Shown piece after piece: positions 58,007 to 64,000 of a stretch of DNA of 64,000 bases. The stretch's first letter is position 1; every line of letters starts with the position of its first letter. The stretch is from the NCBI RefSeq assembly GCF_019551435.1, contig NZ_CP080544.1, forward strand, positions 310,001-374,000, in the 5' to 3' direction. Both the position numbers and the translations under genes were made by a program. The notes beneath the pieces were generated by a model, which worked only from the letters and a program-made list of their open reading frames with translations, had not been told where the DNA came from and did not search any database. Source of the DNA: Lysobacter soyae (GTDB lineage Bacteria > Pseudomonadota > Gammaproteobacteria > Xanthomonadales > Xanthomonadaceae).

Positions 58007-60757
58007 ATGAGTCAGAAAATCATCTTGATCGACGGTTCGTCGTATCTGTTCCGCGCCTTTCATGCGCTGCCGCCTTTGAGCAACGCGCAAGGCGAACCGA
58101 CGGGCGCGTTGTTCGGTGTCGTCAACATGCTGCGGGCACATCTGAAAGAGCAGCCCGACTACATTGCTTTCGTTATGGATGCCTCCGGCGGCACCTTTCG
58201 CAATCAATTGGATCCCCAATACAAAGCGAATCGCCCGCCGATGCCAGACGAGCTGCGTGCGCAAATCGCACCGCTCAAGGAGATCGTGCAAGCCATGGGC
58301 TTGCCGCTGCTGTGTGTCGAAGGCGTCGAAGCGGATGATGTGATAGGCACCTTGGCCACACAAGCGGCCGAGGCCGGCGTGCAAGTCGAAGTCTCCACCG
58401 GCGACAAAGACATGGCGCAATTGGTGGGGCCGAACGTGATGTTGGTCAACACGATGACCGGCAGCAAATATGCCTCGGACGAAGACGTCTTCGCCAAATT
58501 CGGCGTGCGTGCCGACCAGATCATCGACTACCTCGCGTTGATGGGCGACAAAGTCGACAACATTCCCGGTGTGCCCAAATGCGGCGAGAAAACGGCTGCC
58601 AAATGGTTGGCGCAATACGACAGCCTCGACGGCGTCATGCAGCACGCCGACGAGATCGGCGGAAAAATCGGTGAGAACCTGCGTGAGACCTTGCATCGTC
58701 TGCCATTGAATCGCGATCTCACCCGGATCAAGACCGACGTCGCGCTGGAAGAGACGTATTCCGATTTGGCGTTGCGGGCACGCGACGTGGATCAACTGCG
58801 CGCGCTCTATGCACGCTACGGCATGAATCAAGCGCTGAAAGAATTGGACGGCGCGGGCGCTCCGGTCAATGCAGCGGGGTCGCCGCCATCCATGCCGCAA
58901 CGGGTGAGTGCGCCCGAGCTGCCTGCGGCAGTAGAACTGCCTGAAGGTTGGTCCGAACGCGGCGAGTACGTCACGGTGACGGACGAGACGGCGCTCAAGG
59001 CGTGGGTCGACGAACTGGCATCAGCGGATGCCTTCGCATTCGACACGGAAACCAGCGCATTGGATCCGATGCGTGCGGAGTTGGTCGGTCTCAGTTTTTG
59101 TATTCATGCCAAACGCGCCTGCTACATTCCGGTGGCGCACGAACAGGCGGCCGCGCAACTGCCCATGGCATTGGTACTCGATGCGGTGCGTCCTGTGTTG
59201 CAGAATCCGGCGATTGCAAAGGTGGGGCAGAACGCGAAGTACGACATTCACGTGCTGCGCCGTCATGGCATCGACGTACAAGGTCTGCGCGATGACAGCT
59301 TGTTGTCCAGCTTCGTGCTCGACAGTACGCGTCGGCATGACATGGATTCGCAAGCGCAACGTGCATTGGGGTTGACGACCATCAGTTACGAGGATGTGGC
59401 CGGCAAGGGCGCGAAGCAGATTCCGTTCGCACGGGTCGAACTGGATCGTGCCACCGAATACGCGGCGGAAGATGCCGATGTCACCCTGCGCTTGAATGCG
59501 CTGAACGTGGCCGAGCTGGAACAAACGCCCGCGCTGCTTTCCGTGTATCGCGACATCGAGATGCCTTTGGTGCCGGTGCTAGCGCGCATTGAGGCCAACG
59601 GTGTACTCATCGACGCGGAAGTGTTGAAGCATCAGTCCGCGGATTTAAGTCGCCGCATGCTCGCTGCGGTCCAACGGGCGACCGAGATTGCCGGTCGCGC
59701 CATCAATCTCGATTCACCGAAGCAGCTCGGTGCCTTGCTGTTCGACGAATTGGGATTGGAAGCCCAGGTGAAAACACCCTCCGGCGCACCCTCGACCAAC
59801 GAAGAGGCTTTGGAGGCCATCGCCGATCAGCACGAATTGCCGCGCGTCATTCTGGAATACCGCGGACTGGCCAAGCTGCGCAACACCTACACCGAGAAAC
59901 TGGGTGCAATGATCAACCCGGATACCGGACGCGTGCATACCTCGTTCAATCAGGCGGGTGCGCAAACCGGGCGGCTGTCGTCGAATGATCCGAACCTGCA
60001 AAACATCCCGATTCGCACCGAAGACGGCCGGCGTGTGCGCACCGCGTTCATTGCGCCGCCCGGCAGGGTCATCGCCGCCTGCGACTATTCACAAATCGAA
60101 TTACGAATCATGGCGCACCTTTCCGGTGACGAAGCGTTGTTGCGCGCATTCGAGAGCGGTGATGACGTCCACCGTGCCACGGCGGCCGAAGTGTTCGGCA
60201 AGACGGTGGATGCGGTCACCGGCAACGAACGCCGTGCTGCCAAGGCCATCAATTTCGGGTTGATGTATGGCATGAGTGCGTTCGGCCTGGCCAAACAGCT
60301 GGGCGTGGAGCGGCACGAGGCGGCCGAGTACATCGCGCTCTACTTCAGTCGCTACCCCGGCGTGCGCGCCTACATGGACGCGACGCGCGCGCAAGCGAAG
60401 GAACTCGGCTACGTCGAAACCGTGTTCGGGCGCCGTTTGTATTTGCCCTATATCCATTCGCGTAACCAAGGCCAGCGCGCCGGTGCCGAGCGGGCGGCGA
60501 TCAATGCGCCGATGCAAGGGACGGCTGCCGACATCATCAAGCGCGCCATGCTCGCCGTCGATGCCTGGATTGCGCCGCACGCATCACGCGCGCTAATGAT
60601 CATGCAAGTACACGATGAGTTGGTGTTCGAGTGTGATGCCGACTTCGCAGAAACCTTGGTGCAACAGGTTTCAAAACTGATGTCGGAAGCGGCGGATTTG
60701 CGCGTTCCGTTAGTGGTCGATTCAGGTATGGGCGAGAACTGGGAAGCCGCGCATTGA
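58007..60757 (+). CDS. polA: DNA polymerase I
   Basis: A 916-residue family A polymerase. The 5'-3' exonuclease domain (about 1-290) starts IILIDGSSYLFRAFHALPPL and has GVEADDVIGTLA and STGDKDMAQLV. The proofreading domain (about 320-510) keeps FDTETSALDP, so the DxE exonuclease site is intact. The polymerase domain has SNDPNLQNIPIRTEDGRRVR, CDYSQIELRIMAHLSGD (motif A), RRAAKAINFGLMYGMSAFGL (motif B) and VHDELVFE (motif C). It acts in repair and Okazaki-fragment processing. An sX13-like sRNA follows. Confidence 0.96.
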   Translation: MSQKIILIDGSSYLFRAFHALPPLSNAQGEPTGALFGVVNMLRAHLKEQPDYIAFVMDASGGTFRNQLDPQYKANRPPMPDELRAQIAPLKEIVQAMGLPLLCVEGVEADDVIGTLATQAAEAGVQVEVSTGDKDMAQLVGPNVMLVNTMTGSKYASDEDVFAKFGVRADQIIDYLALMGDKVDNIPGVPKCGEKTAAKWLAQYDSLDGVMQHADEIGGKIGENLRETLHRLPLNRDLTRIKTDVALEETYSDLALRARDVDQLRALYARYGMNQALKELDGAGAPVNAAGSPPSMPQRVSAPELPAAVELPEGWSERGEYVTVTDETALKAWVDELASADAFAFDTETSALDPMRAELVGLSFCIHAKRACYIPVAHEQAAAQLPMALVLDAVRPVLQNPAIAKVGQNAKYDIHVLRRHGIDVQGLRDDSLLSSFVLDSTRRHDMDSQAQRALGLTTISYEDVAGKGAKQIPFARVELDRATEYAAEDADVTLRLNALNVAELEQTPALLSVYRDIEMPLVPVLARIEANGVLIDAEVLKHQSADLSRRMLAAVQRATEIAGRAINLDSPKQLGALLFDELGLEAQVKTPSGAPSTNEEALEAIADQHELPRVILEYRGLAKLRNTYTEKLGAMINPDTGRVHTSFNQAGAQTGRLSSNDPNLQNIPIRTEDGRRVRTAFIAPPGRVIAACDYSQIELRIMAHLSGDEALLRAFESGDDVHRATAAEVFGKTVDAVTGNERRAAKAINFGLMYGMSAFGLAKQLGVERHEAAEYIALYFSRYPGVRAYMDATRAQAKELGYVETVFGRRLYLPYIHSRNQGQRAGAERAAINAPMQGTAADIIKRAMLAVDAWIAPHASRALMIMQVHDELVFECDADFAETLVQQVSKLMSEAADLRVPLVVDSGMGENWEAAH

Positions 60758-60844
60758 TCGTCTAAATCCTCCCTGAATATCGTTTGGAATCGCGCGACGA
60801 TTTTACGAATTTCCAACATCCAAAATGGTCTTATGCACGTGTCG

Positions 60845-60967
60845 GATGCAACGTTCGACACGGATCGAAAAACTCCCCTCCCCTGGAGCAGATCCAATCA
60901 GGAAGCCACTCTCCCCAAGACGGCTTCCGACCCACCCCGCCGGCTCCCCCTCCGGCGGGGTTTTTTT
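60845..60967 (+). ncRNA. sX13-like small RNA downstream of polA
   Basis: Three consecutive hairpins carry C-rich loops: GGATC...GATCC (60862-60895) with ACTCCCCTCCCC in the loop, GGAAGCC...GGCTTCC (60901-60928) with CTCTCCCC, and the terminator hairpin (60935-60967) with CTCCCCCT. From memory, Xanthomonas sX13 is a roughly 115-nt sRNA beside polA with three stem-loops and C-rich loops that pair with G-rich ribosome-binding regions; length, position and structure agree. The 5' end is uncertain (60840-60855). Upstream GTGTCG...CGACAC (60839-60861) is another hairpin. Confidence 0.65.
60935..60967 (+). terminator. intrinsic terminator of the polA-downstream sRNA
   Basis: CCCCGCCGG (60935-60943) and CCGGCGGGG (60952-60960) pair around CTCCCCCT and are followed by seven T residues. 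It is the third stem-loop of the sRNA. Confidence 0.93.
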
Positions 60968-61002
60968 ATGCGCGCACACGTTGCGCAAGATAGACTCCAT
61001 GT

Positions 61003-61506
61003 ATGCAGCACTTCCTGGAACTCAGCGCCCCCTGGTGGCAATTCGTGCTTCGCGCGGTGGTCATCTACATCTTGGTGATGGTGCTGCTCCGGGTGTCGGG
61101 CAAACGCTCCGTCGGGCAGTTCACGCCATTTGATCTCGTGCTGCTGATCTTGATCGGCAATGCCGTGCAAAACGGCTTGAACGGCGGCGACAATTCAGTG
61201 ACCGGTGCGGCCATTCTTGCCGGCACTTTGATCGCGCTGAACTATTTGGTGGCGTTCCTGACCGCGCGCCACAAGCGTTTCAGAAAGCTCGTCGAAGGCG
61301 TGCCCGTGGTCTTGGCACGCAATGGCGAGCTTTTCCACGACATTCTCAAACGCGAATTGGTGAGCGAGGCCGATTTTCGCGAAGTATTGCGAATGAACAA
61401 CATTGATTCCCTGTCCGACGTCCACATCGCGTGGCTCGAGACCAACGGTCACATCAGCATTGTGTCGACCAAGGCCCTGAAAGGCGCGGAATCAAAGCAG
61501 CCCTAG
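61003..61506 (+). CDS. DUF421 (YetF-like) membrane protein
   Basis: A 167-residue protein with three N-terminal membrane segments (about 12-32, 45-60, 65-85) and a cytoplasmic DUF421 domain. RVSGKRSVGQFTPFDLVLLILIGNAVQN near residue 30 is the family core; GVPVVLARNGELFHDILKRELVSEADFREVLR near 103 and LETNGHISIV near 146 form the soluble part. The function is unknown; relatives occur in spore and stress contexts. Its stop is three bases from the convergent stop of hemF. Confidence 0.88.
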   Translation: MQHFLELSAPWWQFVLRAVVIYILVMVLLRVSGKRSVGQFTPFDLVLLILIGNAVQNGLNGGDNSVTGAAILAGTLIALNYLVAFLTARHKRFRKLVEGVPVVLARNGELFHDILKRELVSEADFREVLRMNNIDSLSDVHIAWLETNGHISIVSTKALKGAESKQP

Positions 61507-61508
61507 CG

Positions 61509-62453
<945 letters not shown>

Positions 62454-62520
62454 TCAGGCATCACTTTGAATGAATGCCTTCCTTACAATTACAAGTTTGG
62501 ATGAGGCTATTCTGCTACGC

Positions 62521-62793
62521 ATGCAGGCATATATCTATCGAAGCAGGAAGAAAGAAGACACCTACGTGTTCCTCGCCAAGGAAGACGGGTTCGATGTCTT
62601 GCCTGCCGGGCTGGACGCCCAACTCGCGCCTTGGGACTCGGTGATGACGCTCGAGCTGCACCCTGAGCGCAAACTTGCGCGCGGCAATGCAGCCGCCGTC
62701 ATGGAAAATCTGAGCCAGCGCGGCTTTCATCTGCAATTTCCGCCGGCTTCCACCATCGATCCGATGAGCAGCGATTGGGGCACGGATGCTTGA
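62521..62793 (+). CDS. ycgL: YcgL domain-containing protein
   Basis: A 90-residue UPF0745/YcgL protein. MQAYIYRSRKKEDTYVFLAKEDGFDVLPAGL and MTLELHPERKLAR...LSQRGFHLQFPP match the single-domain family; its function is unknown. The start at 62521 begins the conserved region; the longer reading from 62470 adds an unrelated leader. No Shine-Dalgarno precedes it; a TATTCT box ends eight bases upstream. The next gene starts inside its last codons. Confidence 0.86.
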   Translation: MQAYIYRSRKKEDTYVFLAKEDGFDVLPAGLDAQLAPWDSVMTLELHPERKLARGNAAAVMENLSQRGFHLQFPPASTIDPMSSDWGTDA

Positions 62794-64000
62794 GGCGCTT
62801 CCCTCGCGTCTGCGACTTGCGCTGATCGCTGTTGCCGTACTGACGGCGTTGGCAATGGGCGTCAGCGGATGGCAAGCATTGGTGCTCGGCGCGCTGTCGA
62901 ATTTGACCGCAGGTCTGGCGTTTTCCGGGCGCGAATTGCTCGCGCAATGGAAGGCTGTCGCGTCGTGGGCACTCGCGTGGTTGCTTGCATTGGCGGGCAT
63001 CGGGTTGGTGGTCGCTTGGCCGATGCGCAGCTTGCTCGAAACCGGAGGGCTGCATGCCGCACTCGCATTGAGCGCCACGCTTGGCTTGGCACTGGTGGGC
63101 GTCTGGCGTTTTTCCGAGGCATGGCGCATGCCGCAGGTGTCCGCGACCAGTGCCTTCAAGGCATCCTCTGACGACTTAACACCGGCGCAGGCATGGTCAT
63201 GGCAGGGCTTGGCGTTTGCCGTCGCGACGCTCACTGCGCTGATTTGCGTGCTGGTATTTGCGTGGCCCGGCTTGTTGGAAGGTCGCAGCCGTTGGATTGC
63301 CGCAGCGCTTGCCGGTGCCTGGATTCCGGCCATGCACTTTTTCAAACGGCCCACCGGTTTGGTCCGCACGGAAGTGACCAAGACGCCGAAAGCGGAGAAA
63401 GCATCGATTCCCGCCAAGCGCGGCTTCGCCAACAATGCCGAGATGGTGCCGCTCGATCAATGGCCCACCGAGGTGTTGTCGCCGGTGGAAGATGTCGCCT
63501 CGATCCTGCCGCCGGCGAAAGTGCCCGTTCCCCGGCAAGCGGCAATCGATTCGGCGCCGGGCGAAGTCCTCACTCCGGATATCTCCGTGGTCGTCCCCGC
63601 ATCGACTGAAACGGAAACGGCAGCATTGGCATCGGTCGAAACGACTGAGCACGCGCCGGCACCATCCCGCACTGACGCCGAGCAAGTGGCGCTCGACCAA
63701 CAGTTGTACGCGGCCGCGCGTGCCGGCAAGGTGGATCTCGCATTGCAGTTGTTGAAGCAAGGGGCGTGCGCCACAGCGGTTCCGGATGGACAGGACAAAG
63801 ACCAACGTCGACTGGTCGTATTGGCAGCGGTGTTACCCGATCTGCGCTTGTTGCGCGTGCTGATCGAACAGGGTGCAGAATTGAATCCGGAAAATGCGGC
63901 GCAAGCACCGCTGGCGGTGGCAACGCGCGACAGCTGGCATGGCCGCCCTGAAGCGGTCGCGACGTTGCTTGCCAATGGCGCGGATGCGCGGCGCACCGAC
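62786..64000 (+). CDS. membrane protein with C-terminal ankyrin repeats, N-terminal part (cut by window edge)
   Basis: The frame is open from the ATG at 62786 to the window end, 405 codons. It begins with five or so hydrophobic segments (about 8-30, 48-72, 76-100, 128-155, 160-180). A Pro/Ala/Glu-rich linker follows (about 190-300), then ankyrin-like helical pairs from about 308: LYAAARAGKVDLALQLLKQGA, LLRVLIEQGAELN and ATLLANGADARR. The protein probably exposes an ankyrin scaffold from the inner membrane. The start overlaps the last eight bases of ycgL, so it is translationally coupled. The full length and number of repeats are unknown. Confidence 0.82.
   Translation, partial: MLEALPSRLRLALIAVAVLTALAMGVSGWQALVLGALSNLTAGLAFSGRELLAQWKAVASWALAWLLALAGIGLVVAWPMRSLLETGGLHAALALSATLGLALVGVWRFSEAWRMPQVSATSAFKASSDDLTPAQAWSWQGLAFAVATLTALICVLVFAWPGLLEGRSRWIAAALAGAWIPAMHFFKRPTGLVRTEVTKTPKAEKASIPAKRGFANNAEMVPLDQWPTEVLSPVEDVASILPPAKVPVPRQAAIDSAPGEVLTPDISVVVPASTETETAALASVETTEHAPAPSRTDAEQVALDQQLYAAARAGKVDLALQLLKQGACATAVPDGQDKDQRRLVVLAAVLPDLRLLRVLIEQGAELNPENAAQAPLAVATRDSWHGRPEAVATLLANGADARRTD

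Overview
The window looks like a chromosomal segment of a Lysobacteraceae (Xanthomonadaceae) gammaproteobacterium, GC-rich, with almost all space coding. The strongest taxonomic pointers are a xanthomonadin-type aryl polyene pigment locus (XanB2-like chorismatase, ACP, ketosynthase, dehydratases, LolA- and MMPL-like export proteins, two flavin-dependent halogenase-like proteins), an sX13-like small RNA directly downstream of polA, and a three-domain Grx4-type glutaredoxin. The genus cannot be fixed from the sequence alone. No gene-free stretch exceeds 300 bases; I see no tRNA, rRNA, CRISPR array or complete insertion sequence.

Layout. 1-3.1 kb: the N-terminal end of an M13 metallopeptidase lipoprotein, acs, and the ribosomal proteins rpmG and rpmB. 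3.3-9.1 kb: a DUF900 lipoprotein hydrolase, then a minus-strand run rsmG, parA, parB, followed with 1-4 base overlaps by a sugar epimerase, a glycosyltransferase and a LAB_N membrane protein. 9.1-29.9 kb: the pigment locus in three blocks. A phosphopantetheinyl transferase and a divergent AMP-dependent ligase come first. After an interlude (GlsB-like protein, xthA, ltaE, gamma carbonic anhydrase) there is a minus-strand run halogenase-xanB2-hemB-aroE. A nine-gene plus-strand operon (ACP through FabG-like reductase) then converges on a minus-strand operon (ketosynthase/chain-length-factor fusion, glycosyltransferase, second halogenase). Together these suggest chorismate to hydroxybenzoate (XanB2), activation and loading onto ACP, iterative extension, reduction and dehydration, halogenation, and transfer and export to the outer membrane.

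29.9-48.7 kb is mixed: a YdcF-like protein, an S9 dipeptidyl peptidase, the glutathione-dependent formaldehyde detoxification pair frmA/frmB, rfbD overlapping a Dph6-like protein, the glutaredoxin fusion, a polysaccharide deacetylase, an alaA-SGNH-methyltransferase operon, rsgA, a DUF1704 metallopeptidase-like protein, maeB and two glycosyltransferases. 48.8-64 kb holds aceE, tex, a UPF0114 protein, uvrD, a glycine-zipper protein, polA with the sRNA, a DUF421 protein, hemF, ycgL and the start of an ankyrin membrane protein.

The most notable items are a ketosynthase fused to a chain-length-factor-like domain through a linker that is itself encoded by copies of a dispersed palindromic repeat; inverted copies of that repeat family flanking frmA; a -10 box that ends six bases before the ATG at several genes, suggesting leaderless transcripts; and a probable one-base lesion at the start of rsgA.
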